A DNA stretch of 6,749 nt from Gammaproteobacteria bacterium (GCA_012960755.1 DUAT01000032.1:1-6749), one strand, 5' to 3'. Counted from the first letter of the stretch, positions 1-6,421 are shown. Notes: a model not told the origin generated them from the sequence alone. Made by a program: numbers and translations.

Positions 1-6
1 TGAACG

Positions 7-95
7 GGATACTTCTACAATCTTGCGAAAAAGTCGTTTAAAATAACTATCCTCAACGTAAGGGTACGGTTACCAGAATGGGGACCTATGGCGAT
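7..95 (-). pseudogene. Remnant of the 3' end of an IS3-family orfB (copy A)
   Basis: Read on the minus strand, bases 57 down to about 7 encode VEDSYFKRLF and a few further residues. This is a degenerate version of the C-terminal tail of the IS3-type transposase at 6476-6680 (FENKYFKPHF). Just upstream in another frame is the peptide HSGNRT, like the H-S-x-x-G motif found before that tail in IS3 OrfB proteins. Bases 7-57 align without gaps to 946-996 at 38 of 51 positions. No long ORF survives. The assignment to IS3 depends on the better-preserved copy near the right end of the window. Confidence 0.5.
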
Positions 96-123
96 TCGGT
101 CTGTCGCGATGACCTTTTGATGG

Positions 124-900
124 TCAACGACTTTCATGGTGCTGATCTACTGGCTCACAGACGGTTGGGTTGATCACGCGACTCTCTGACGCCCTCAGAT
201 AGATAGCTTCGTCATATGGCGTATTGGTTTGCCAACAGCGATAGACTATCCGGATCCACTTGAACGCCAATGCTCGTACTGCGGCCTGGTAGCTACTACC
301 TTTTGCGCGTTGCTGGCGATAACAGGCTCCCGCCCAATAGGACTTGTTGATGGTCTGTGCGGCACACTCAACAAGAGTCTGGCGTAGGAAAATGGAGCAT
401 TGCCAGCGCCAGTGGACCCAACTTTTCTTCGCACTACGCTCCAGAACTGGTGCAATACCAGAGAATTTCTGTACTTCAACGGCATTGTCATAGCGATCTC
501 GTTGCTCACCAAAATCAACCAGCAAACGGGGTGCATAAGCAGGTCCCGCCCCAGGCAATGACTGGAACAGTGTGAAATCCTCGTGTTTCTTCGCAACCTC
601 ATCAGCCTCATCAACCTCGTTATCAAACAGCCGGATTGCCTGCAATGTTACCCGTAACTGATCAACCAGGACCAGCGCCTGTAATCTAAATGGCCTATGA
701 CCGCTTCGTCCAACGTCAGTGGTTCTGCTTCCCTGATCGCTTTCAATCGCCTCTCAAGGATGTGTGAGAAACGCACGTTGTGCTGATGAAAGAACTTTTT
801 CAGTGTGTTTTGTCGGGCTCTTTTCACCTGTTTGAGTGTCGGCCAGCGTTCTATAAAAGCCAAGCGACCAGTAGCTTTACAGATATTAGCAATCAAGTGT
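124..900 (-). pseudogene. IS110-family transposase, C-terminal half, frameshifted
   Basis: Two overlapping minus-strand frames together give the C-terminal half of an IS110-family transposase, a RuvC-like DEDD enzyme that moves the element. The upstream frame (ending at 648) carries ERWPTLKQVKRAR, FFHQHNVRF and REAEPLTLDEAVI. The downstream frame (124 to about 695) carries LVDQLRVTLQAI, then the Transposase_20 signature LFQSLPGAGPAYAPRLL, then KSWVHWRWQC and RALAFKWIRI. I recognise these motifs from intact IS110 proteins. The switch between frames falls near 685-700 and fits loss of one base. The N-terminal catalytic domain is missing: homology fades above about 880, and 946-996 is instead IS3-like repeat. 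The gene is dead by both truncation and frameshift. The ends of the element cannot be placed. Confidence 0.87.
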
Positions 901-945
901 CTACAAACTGCATCCCCAGCCTTTTTACCCAAAATTTCTTGGCTA

Positions 946-1040
946 GGATACTTTTGCAATCCGGGGTAAATGCGGTTTAAATTTACTATCCTCGAAGCTG
1001 GTATTGCCATTGTTGAGTTACTGGTGCAATAGATGCGAGG
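946..1040 (-). pseudogene. Remnant of the 3' end of an IS3-family orfB (copy C)
   Basis: On the minus strand, bases 996 to 943 read FEDSKFKPHL, then PRIAKVS and a stop. This is the same C-terminal tail as in copy B (FENKYFKPHF) and copy A (VEDSYFKRLF). Upstream, in a shifted frame, IYCTSNSTM resembles the Y-x-R-x-x-R-H-S-T stretch of IS3 OrfB, but weakly. The copy points the same way as A and B. It lies where the 5' half of the IS110 transposase should be, so one element has interrupted or replaced the other. The first 20-40 residues of the open frame starting at 1067 come from this repeat, not from IS110. Confidence 0.55.
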
Positions 1041-1128
1041 AACAGATTTCCTCGTGGACGACCCCACAGAGGGTGGAATCGATCCGATAAAGCTACATCT
1101 GACTAGCTTTGTCCGTATCTGGATCGAT
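1036..1128. repeat. Two adjacent hairpins in non-coding DNA
   Basis: The first is a perfect 7-bp stem, CGAGGAA at 1036-1042 pairing with TTCCTCG at 1048-1054 around a 5-base loop. The second is longer and interrupted: ATCGATCC (1078-1085) pairs with GGATCGAT (1121-1128), GATA (1086-1089) with TATC (1116-1119), and AAGCTA (1090-1095) with TAGCTT (1104-1109), around the loop at 1096-1103. A run of eight T lies at 1140-1147, about ten bases past the second stem, too far for a standard intrinsic terminator. The hairpins sit at the broken 5' side of the IS110 remnant. They could be a remnant of a structured transposon RNA or end; this is not established. Confidence 0.55.
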
Positions 1129-1151
1129 ATTTCGTTCCCTTTTTTTTAGTT

Positions 1152-1293
1152 AGTGCCTATCCGTAAATAGAAATCACGCTTCGGTGCACAGGTGTGTGCA
1201 CTAGGTGCCTATTTCAAGTCATTGATTTAACGACAAACATATTTACACTGTTGCATGTTGATCGCTCATTTTGGCAATTTATGGATAGGCACT
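1152..1293. mobile_element. MITE-like element, copy 1
   Basis: This 142-bp non-coding element has inverted ends: AGTGCCTATCCGTAAAT at the left and its reverse complement at the right with one mismatch. It is flanked by AGTT at 1148-1151 and again at 1294-1297, a likely target duplication. If the element is trimmed by one base on each side, the duplication becomes TAGTTA. Inside is a perfect hairpin, GTGCAC (1184-1189) with GTGCAC (1196-1201), and a second GTGCCTAT at 1205-1212 that echoes the end. It encodes nothing and would depend on a transposase supplied elsewhere. I cannot name the parent IS family from the ends. Confidence 0.8.
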
Positions 1294-1297
1294 AGTT

Positions 1298-1439
1298 AGT
1301 GCCCATCCGTATTTAGGAATCGAGCTTTGGTGCACAGGTGTGTGCACTAGGTGCCTATCTCAAGTCTTTTATTTAACGACAAACATTTTCACACTGTCGC
1401 AATAATTTCGCTCATTTTAGCAATTTATGGATAGGCACT
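1298..1439. mobile_element. MITE-like element, copy 2, in tandem with copy 1
   Basis: Same length (142 bp) and same orientation as copy 1, with 122 of 142 positions identical and no gaps. The left end is AGTGCCCATCCGTATTT and the right end matches copy 1 exactly. AGTT lies on both sides (1294-1297 shared with copy 1, and 1440-1443). The internal GTGCAC hairpin is kept at 1330-1335 and 1342-1347. Differences cluster at 1401-1407 and near the left end. The divergence of about 14 percent argues against a very recent duplication of copy 1. Confidence 0.8.
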
Positions 1440-1443
1440 AGTT

Positions 1444-1691
1444 AGCGACTTGTGGTGAGGAGAGCAGATGCCAATGAACGATTCAGTGCCACCCAACCAT
1501 TTTCCACCGGCATGCCGTCCTTGTTCCGGGTTGGACGAGACCGCCACAAGGCGATCCCGTCGAAAGCACAACTAGTGAGACTAACGAATATACTGGTGGC
1601 AAAGAGATTACTTAAGCATTGCCTCAACAAACACTGACTGGAGGTGGCCTCAGGACATCGCAATCACAGATTTTGTGATCACGTGTCAACT
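1444..1691. other. Stretch without a supported gene
   Basis: About 250 bases between the second MITE-like element and the secreted-protein gene. A 73-codon minus-strand frame (1442-1663) is open, but I recognise no family and it has no convincing ribosome binding site. A small perfect hairpin, ATCACA (1663-1668) with TGTGAT (1674-1679), lies about 13 bases beyond the stop of the secreted-protein gene. It has no T run on the minus strand, so it is a poor terminator candidate. Confidence 0.4.
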
Positions 1692-2264
1692 TCATGGCTG
1701 GGTGCCACCACCGGGCAATATGTCACCAGGCTTGCATTTGCCTCGTCGAAATTTCTTCATCGTGCAGACCCCCTTGGTATCCTGTTTAAACTGTCCTCCC
1801 GTTTTGTCGACACAACTGGCGGTCCCGGTAACGGTTTGGCTCGTGCTTGTTACCTGGGTAGTAATTTTTATTAAACCATCTGCCAGTACAAAATCACCAG
1901 GAATAAAGGCGACAGGTGTTGGGTCACCTGGGTCTGGAAAGGTATCCCAATCCGCGGTCGCAGAGCCAAGTTCAAATGTCGTGTTGACAATGGCTGGCAG
2001 TGGTGGGACTGCTGCGGAAATATTTTCGACCATAATACCCACGGCAAAACCATCGAGTAATTCTGCGCGGGCCTTTGCCTGAATTTGCACCTTTGGTGCA
2101 GAAAGACCCGTTGCAGGGTCGATATCCGCATCAATCTGGCAGCGGATTCTAAACACCTCCATAGCGGGGTCAATCGGGGCAGGGGCAGCAAAAACTGAAC
2201 TGCTAGCGACGATTAACACTACAAGTGCGTATCGCAACGTGGTTTGGTGTTCTGGTTTCTTCAT
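1692..2264 (-). CDS. Secreted protein of unknown function
   Basis: A protein of 190 residues. I choose the ATG at 2264, not the upstream start at 2321, because AAGGAGA lies six bases before it and because it opens directly into a signal peptide. That peptide has a basic start (MKK), a hydrophobic core (ALVVLIVASSSVF, residues 13-25) and a probable cleavage after Ala26 (VFA, then APAP). The mature part, about 164 residues, is rich in Ala, Thr, Pro and Asp, with alternating hydrophobic stretches that suggest beta structure. It has four cysteines (42, 151, 167, 177), which could form two disulfides in the periplasm or outside the cell. The C-terminal third is basic (KKFRRGKCK) and ends in a Gly-Pro-rich tail. 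I recognise no domain. It lies about 200 bases downstream of the OmpR-type regulator on the same strand and could be its target or part of a longer transcript; this is inference. Confidence 0.75.
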   Translation of the reverse strand: MKKPEHQTTLRYALVVLIVASSSVFAAPAPIDPAMEVFRIRCQIDADIDPATGLSAPKVQIQAKARAELLDGFAVGIMVENISAAVPPLPAIVNTTFELGSATADWDTFPDPGDPTPVAFIPGDFVLADGLIKITTQVTSTSQTVTGTASCVDKTGGQFKQDTKGVCTMKKFRRGKCKPGDILPGGGTQP

Positions 2265-2270
2265 TTGCAA

Positions 2271-2277
2271 TCTCCTT
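2271..2277 (-). promoter_or_regulatory. Strong Shine-Dalgarno for the secreted protein
   Basis: The minus strand reads AAGGAGA here, six bases before the ATG at 2264. This is by far the best ribosome binding site in the window and decides the start of the gene. The relay genes have only weak sites by comparison, so the secreted protein may be made in larger amounts. Confidence 0.75.
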
Positions 2278-2461
2278 TTACAGTTATCTTCATTGCACCC
2301 GATTTGTTCAGGTGGGTTCATTGGGACAACACAAAAACAGCTCTTGGAGCGTTATACCCTTTCAAACGGCACGAAGTGTTTACCAGGGGGAGGGATTTGC
2401 CAATAGAAGCACCGTCAAAACGAAGTCAAAAAAGGGTTAAAACCGGGAACGGAAGTTGAAA

Positions 2462-3133
2462 TCAGCCCAGCAGGCGGTAGCCGAATCCCTTGATGTTCTC
2501 GATAGAATCCTTAATCTGGGTCTTTTCCTCGAGTTTGTTGCGCAGCAGATGGATGTACTGCTTGACATCGCTTGCGGCAGCCCGGTCATTGTCAGGCCAG
2601 AGGTGCGCGATGATTTCATTGCTGGAGAAAACGCGACCGGGTTCGCTGGCCAGTAGTTTCAGCAGGCTGAACTCCTTGGGCGACAGCGCCAGTGTGGCAT
2701 TTCCAACGGTTACTCGCTTGCCCCGGTCGTCAATTCGGATTCTGCCGACCTCAAGGTTGGTGTATTCATCAGACTTCTCAATCCGACGCATGATGGCTCG
2801 TATTCGGGCATCAAGCACACGGACATCGAACGGTTTGATCAGGTAGTCATCCGCACCCAGGGCGAGTCCCTTGACCACACTCTCGGTGTCATCAAGCGCT
2901 GTGAGTAAAACAATCGGTACTATATTTGCGGATCGAATAACCTCCAGTACAGACCATCCGTCGAGCTTCGGTAGTCCGATATCCAGCAGGACCAAGTCGG
3001 GTGAATCTTCGTTGAAACTGCTTAATCCGTCAACGCCATCGCCCGCGGTGATTACGAAATGACCCTTGGTTTCGAAGTACGCCTTCAGCAACGCCATAAT
3101 CCTCGGATCATCTTCGATTACTAGTACTTTCAA
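2462..3133 (-). CDS. OmpR/PhoB-type response regulator
   Basis: A DNA-binding response regulator, probably the output of the phosphorelay encoded by this operon. With the TTG start at 3133 it has 223 residues, normal for the family. The receiver domain (1-118) shows the acidic pair Asp8/Asp9, phospho-acceptor Asp51 (LVLLDIGLP), Thr78 and Lys100 (LIKPF). The C-terminal winged helix (about 127-221) has the typical LSPKEFSLLKLL, the EPGRVFS segment, the VKQYIHLLRNKLE recognition-helix region and GFGYRL. Start choice: no ATG or GTG lies ahead of the acidic residues. TTG at 3133 overlaps the previous stop as TTGA and has GGGA about eight bases upstream, whereas the alternative TTG at 3160 has no good site and would overlap by 31 bases. 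The short overlap suggests translational coupling. Target genes are not visible; the secreted-protein gene and the operon itself are candidates. Confidence 0.93.
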   Translation of the reverse strand: MKVLVIEDDPRIMALLKAYFETKGHFVITAGDGVDGLSSFNEDSPDLVLLDIGLPKLDGWSVLEVIRSANIVPIVLLTALDDTESVVKGLALGADDYLIKPFDVRVLDARIRAIMRRIEKSDEYTNLEVGRIRIDDRGKRVTVGNATLALSPKEFSLLKLLASEPGRVFSSNEIIAHLWPDNDRAAASDVKQYIHLLRNKLEEKTQIKDSIENIKGFGYRLLG

Positions 3134-3906
3134 GTGTTTATCCCGGGTTGTTCGTTGCAATGGAATTCGCGAAACACCCGATCCGCTTCATCGCGTAATG
3201 CTTCAATCTGCGATTCGATTTCGTCAAGAGTCACGGGCTCTGCAACCGTTGCATCATCAAGATGCAGTCGCGCTAGACTTTGCTCCAGCTTTCTTGAGAG
3301 GTCGGTGATGGCATTGCAACCGAAGGTGCTGCCGGTGCCTTTTAATCTGTGCACTTTTTGGCGTAACCTGTTAAGAAAAGCGCTCTCACCGGTTTTACGG
3401 TAGGCTGACAGTTCGTCCATCAGTGTCTGTATTTCCTGCGGCAATTGCGTGATAAACGCCGCAGACGTTTGTTCAAACTGGCGGATAAACTCTTCATGCC
3501 CATCTCCCTTGTCAATACCGTGATGTCGCACCCAGATTTCGCCGAGTTTGTCGGGTAACAACAGGGGATCAAAAGGTTTGATGATAACATCGAGTACCCC
3601 AAGATTTTTGTATTGTGCCATGTCTCCGGCCTCTATTTTCGCTGTAAGAAAGATTGCCGGTGTATTTTTCGTACTGGTCCGCTCACGCAGCAGCCGCAAG
3701 GTCGTGGGGCCGTCTATTATCGGCATCATCACATCGAGCAGTAGCAGATCGGGTTTAAATTCGTCTACCAGCACCAGAGCTTCGGCGCACGAGTCGCAGG
3801 CAGCGACCTCCAGTTCACCGATCATTTCCAGAGTCATTCTAACGACTTCCCTGATGTCAGGATCGTCTTCAACAATGAGCACCTTGTTTAGTGTTGGTTC
3901 TGACAT
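3130..3906 (-). CDS. Receiver-Hpt phosphotransfer protein
   Basis: A soluble protein of 258 residues joining a CheY-like receiver to a histidine phosphotransfer domain. The receiver (about 7-125) has Glu13/Asp14/Asp15, phospho-acceptor Asp58 (LLLLDVMMP), Thr88 and Lys110 (IIKPF). The Hpt domain (about 135-250) has His186 in HRLKGTGSTFG, the HxxKG pattern of active Hpt domains. There is no DNA-binding or enzymatic output domain, so its likely job is to take phosphate from the kinase onto Asp58 and pass it through His186 to another receiver, most simply the OmpR-type regulator encoded next. The frame is open up to 4059, but that part overlaps the kinase. ATG at 3906 gives a normal start just before the receiver and leaves 13 bases after the kinase stop. 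The ribosome binding site is weak (AGA followed by an A run), which hints at coupling to kinase translation. Confidence 0.93.
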   Translation of the reverse strand: MSEPTLNKVLIVEDDPDIREVVRMTLEMIGELEVAACDSCAEALVLVDEFKPDLLLLDVMMPIIDGPTTLRLLRERTSTKNTPAIFLTAKIEAGDMAQYKNLGVLDVIIKPFDPLLLPDKLGEIWVRHHGIDKGDGHEEFIRQFEQTSAAFITQLPQEIQTLMDELSAYRKTGESAFLNRLRQKVHRLKGTGSTFGCNAITDLSRKLEQSLARLHLDDATVAEPVTLDEIESQIEALRDEADRVFREFHCNEQPGINT

Positions 3907-3919
3907 GGTTTTTTTCTGA

Positions 3920-6055
3920 TCACGGGAGAGATTCCAGGGATTTCGGCGAACGTTCGGGGTGCCCTGCGACCTCTCGATGCATGAACGGCAGATCAAAGTA
4001 GAAGCTGGTTCTGACGCCACATTCAGATTCGAATCCAATCTGTCCCCCCAAACGATCAATGATCGCTTTACAGATACTCAGGCCCAATCCGGTGCCGCTG
4101 CTTGATCGTCGGTCAGATCCATCAGCCTGCGCAAATTTACTGAATACACTATCCCGGAACGATTCGGGTACACCTGATCCATTGTCTGTGACGCTAATTC
4201 GCCAGTTGGCGTCGCGTCGCTGCAAGCCAACGACTACCATCGAGCCCCTTGTTGAATGTTTGACCGCATTGGACAGCAGGTTGGTTAGGACCTGCATCAA
4301 TCGATCCATGTCGGCCAGCACCCGAGCGTCTCGATCGCCAGGTTCTGCCTTCAGGTTTACGCCGTGTTGTCGGGCGAAATTCTGGTTTGCTTCAACGGCC
4401 TGGGCAATCAGGTCTTGAATCGTTATGGATTGCAGATGGAATGGTATTTTTTCCGATTCAATCTTGGCAATGCTAAGGATGTCATCAATCAGGCGCACAA
4501 GACGTTGACTGTTGTCCTGTGCAATTCTTATCAGATTGGCGGAATCCCTGGATAGCAGGTCACCGGCTACACCACTTGCCAGCAGACCCAGTGAACCATG
4601 TATGGATGTGAGCGGTGTTCTCAATTCATGGCTGACGGTGGCAATGAATTCATCCTTCAATTGTTCGGAAGCTTTTAGTTCGCTGATATCGAATGTTACG
4701 CCCACGTAGTTTGTAACATGACCACGAGAATCCTTAACAGCATTGATATTCAGCCATTGCGGATAGGTTTCGCCATTCTTCCGGCGATTCAGTATTTCCC
4801 CCTGCCAGTGGCCATCCTCAGTAATGGATCGCCACATGGCGATGTAAAAGTCCGTTGATTGCGTACCTGACTGAAGAATTCGAGGATTCTCCCCGATTGC
4901 CTCATCAGCCGTGAAGCCTGTAATCGCTGTAAACGCGGGATTGGTAGACTGGATGATCCCACGGCGATCCGTGATCATGATGCCTTCAGTCGTATTCTCG
5001 AACACACTGGCCGCCAGCTTCAACTGTTCCTCTGCCAGAATTCTTTCAGTGATGTCCCGAACGATATGAACCAGCAGTACCCGTCGATCAACTGTGATCT
5101 TGGTTGCGACGACTTCCATCGGGAATTCTGACCCGTCCCTGCGCAGTCCAAGGTATTCGGACTCGTTCCATCGGAAGGAGGTTAATCTGGATCCAGATCT
5201 TTTGTCACCGTACAGATGGCGCTGACCAGGATCGACGAGGTCAGTAAATGGTCGCCCGACGATCTGAATAGCGGTGTATCCGAACATATTCTCTGCAGTT
5301 CGATTGAACGATTCTACATCACCTGCGTCGTCGACGGTAATGATACCATCTACAACGCTATTGACTATTGCCTTGATGCGGTCAGCGCTGGCACGCAATG
5401 CTTCACCCTGTTTCGCGGTACGCCTCAGCAGCACCAGGCTCATCGCTGAACTCAGCAACGTCACCAGCACAATAAGATACAGGGAACCAATACTGGAACG
5501 CCTTGAAGCCACCAGATCCAGTAAGTTCTGGTCAAGGTCCTCCTCATATTCCCCAATAAGATCCAGTCCGGTCTGGAAGGCCTGATCCATGCGGGCCATC
5601 GTTGTTGCAGCCTCGGTTTCGACCTGACGAATCGAGTCTCCAGCAGCACCCGACAGCCGCAACGCTTCTCGCTCAGCGGCTAATTGCAGTACTCGGTTGG
5701 CAAGCATCTCGGCGACCTCAGAGGTCTCGTCCATATGGGCATAAAAGTTCACCATCTCCACAGTGGTCGCGTGGTGCATTTGCAGCCTTGACCGGGCTTC
5801 AGAGTACTCTTTGAGATAAACTGCGAGCGCGCTGCTTTGTGTGTCGACGTCGTAGTTCTCCAGCACGTCGTTGCCAGGGCGATTGAGATTTCGCCAGGAG
5901 TTGAACAAGCCGTGTAAGTCCTGATTAACGCGGGTAATTTTGTTTGACCGGCCCCAATCATTCTGAACATTAAACAATAGATTTACAGTCCAGCTGAAGA
6001 ACACCAGAATAAACAGCCACGCCGCAAAGTACCTCAGGTTGTGGTGTTTTAGCAT
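3920..6055 (-). CDS. Membrane PAS-PAS sensor histidine kinase
   Basis: A sensor kinase of 711 residues in the inner membrane that phosphorylates itself on histidine. Order of parts: first membrane helix (about 8-28); a mostly helical periplasmic sensor region (about 29-188) I cannot assign to a family; second membrane helix (about 190-210); PAS domain 1 (about 222-340, GIITVDDAGDVESFN); PAS domain 2 (about 345-465, with NPRILQSG and GHWQGEILNRRKNGETY); the dimerisation and phospho-acceptor domain with His476 in SHELRTPL; and the ATPase domain with the N box (Asn596 in NLLSNAVKH), DNGSGVP (623-629) and GTGLGLS (654-660). All catalytic motifs are present. No HAMP domain is visible between the membrane helix and PAS 1. 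It has no receiver or Hpt domain of its own; these are on the next gene, 13 bases downstream. The ATG at 6055 fits the membrane helix; a weak GGA lies about ten bases upstream. The signal sensed is unknown. Confidence 0.96.
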   Translation of the reverse strand: MLKHHNLRYFAAWLFILVFFSWTVNLLFNVQNDWGRSNKITRVNQDLHGLFNSWRNLNRPGNDVLENYDVDTQSSALAVYLKEYSEARSRLQMHHATTVEMVNFYAHMDETSEVAEMLANRVLQLAAEREALRLSGAAGDSIRQVETEAATTMARMDQAFQTGLDLIGEYEEDLDQNLLDLVASRRSSIGSLYLIVLVTLLSSAMSLVLLRRTAKQGEALRASADRIKAIVNSVVDGIITVDDAGDVESFNRTAENMFGYTAIQIVGRPFTDLVDPGQRHLYGDKRSGSRLTSFRWNESEYLGLRRDGSEFPMEVVATKITVDRRVLLVHIVRDITERILAEEQLKLAASVFENTTEGIMITDRRGIIQSTNPAFTAITGFTADEAIGENPRILQSGTQSTDFYIAMWRSITEDGHWQGEILNRRKNGETYPQWLNINAVKDSRGHVTNYVGVTFDISELKASEQLKDEFIATVSHELRTPLTSIHGSLGLLASGVAGDLLSRDSANLIRIAQDNSQRLVRLIDDILSIAKIESEKIPFHLQSITIQDLIAQAVEANQNFARQHGVNLKAEPGDRDARVLADMDRLMQVLTNLLSNAVKHSTRGSMVVVGLQRRDANWRISVTDNGSGVPESFRDSVFSKFAQADGSDRRSSSGTGLGLSICKAIIDRLGGQIGFESECGVRTSFYFDLPFMHREVAGHPERSPKSLESLP

Positions 6056-6091
6056 TGCACTAATCCATTACGGTTCTTCGAGATTGGACCC

Positions 6092-6122
6092 AATATATTA
6101 CCATTATCCTGGCTACTGACAG
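6092..6122 (-). promoter_or_regulatory. Tentative sigma70-type promoter for the kinase operon
   Basis: On the minus strand, CTGTCA (6117-6122) is followed after 16 bases by TAATAT (6095-6100), with TATATT overlapping one frame over (6092-6097). This leaves about 40 bases to the kinase start. Each hexamer matches only part of the consensus, so this is a candidate only. It lies between the kinase and the 22-bp inverted repeat, so inversion of that repeat would not flip it. Confidence 0.22.
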
Positions 6123-6143
6123 GCTTGTCCTTCACAAATATTC

Positions 6144-6260
6144 GAGGATAGAAGATATAGACGCCTCTCTTTTTTGGGGTGGTACAACGTACCATATTGA
6201 GATATCCATCATTGATGGTAGCTCTCGGATCTAGGCGGGGCGTCTATATCTTCTATCCTC
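6144..6260. repeat. Perfect 22-bp inverted repeat around 73 bases
   Basis: Bases 6144-6165 (beginning GAGGATAGAAGATATAG) are the exact reverse complement of 6239-6260. The spacer holds smaller palindromes: GGTAC-aac-GTACC (6181-6193) and, next to it, CCATC-att-GATGG inside a wider GAGA/CTCTC pair (about 6200-6225). As RNA it could fold into a multi-branched structure. No target duplication is obvious outside the arms. The first eight bases of the arm, GAGGATAG, also occur in IS3 remnants A and C, so the arms may derive from mobile DNA. Possible roles are a MITE-like insertion, a structured leader or transcript end, or an invertible segment. No recombinase gene is visible here. Confidence 0.85.
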
Positions 6261-6421
6261 TCCAAATCGTTCATTATGAGCGTATTAATAAGCACGTCAA
6301 TCTGCATCAGCAGGGTTTCATGGAGTAGACCATTCTCGGGAAACGTTTGCCAAGTCTGGGTTTTGCCTTCATCCCTGAGCTGGAGGGTTAGCACATTTTG
6401 CTCATCCAAAACATTGACCAT
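6209..6421 (-). CDS. Small ORF of unknown function, possibly a gene fragment
   Basis: A 70-codon frame starting at ATG 6421. The protein is acidic, with NVLTLQLRDEGKTQTWQTF followed by a likely amphipathic helix (LLMQIDVLINTLIMNDLERI). The composition looks like real protein, but I recognise no family. The frame stays open 12 codons further upstream, reading TDPWYW just before the Met, so the Met may be internal to a once longer gene cut by the IS3 remnant. There is no convincing ribosome binding site. Its last residues (from RIEDIDA) are encoded by the right arm of the 22-bp inverted repeat and the spacer, so the present C terminus may not be original. It is read in the same direction as the kinase, which starts about 150 bases further on. 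Confidence 0.35.
   Translation of the reverse strand: MVNVLDEQNVLTLQLRDEGKTQTWQTFPENGLLHETLLMQIDVLINTLIMNDLERIEDIDAPPRSESYHQ

Noticed and set aside
1077..1147. The interrupted hairpin plus T run as an intrinsic terminator on the plus strand
   Set aside because: The T run starts about ten bases after the stem, and no plus-strand gene leads into it.
1442..1663. A 73-codon minus-strand frame that could be a small protein
   Set aside because: No recognised family, no ribosome binding site, and its end runs into the duplicated flank of the MITE-like element.
1663..1679. Hairpin downstream of the secreted-protein gene as a terminator
   Set aside because: Only six base pairs and no T run in the direction of transcription.
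1675..2082. Plus-strand open frames opposite the secreted-protein gene, and similar long frames opposite the relay genes
   Set aside because: They are antisense shadows of well-supported genes, with no ribosome binding sites or recognisable domains.
2265..2321. Upstream start of the secreted protein at 2321
   Set aside because: It would bury the signal peptide behind 19 polar residues; the ATG at 2264 has an excellent Shine-Dalgarno sequence.
2351..2356. TATAAC on the minus strand as a -10 box for the secreted-protein gene
   Set aside because: No acceptable -35 element at the right distance.
3907..4059. The 51-residue upstream extension of the REC-Hpt frame
   Set aside because: It overlaps the kinase coding region, has no domain character, and the ATG at 3906 gives a normal receiver start.
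6144..6260. An integron attC site
   Set aside because: The GTTRRRY core-site sequences are absent and the arms are perfect, unlike attC sites.
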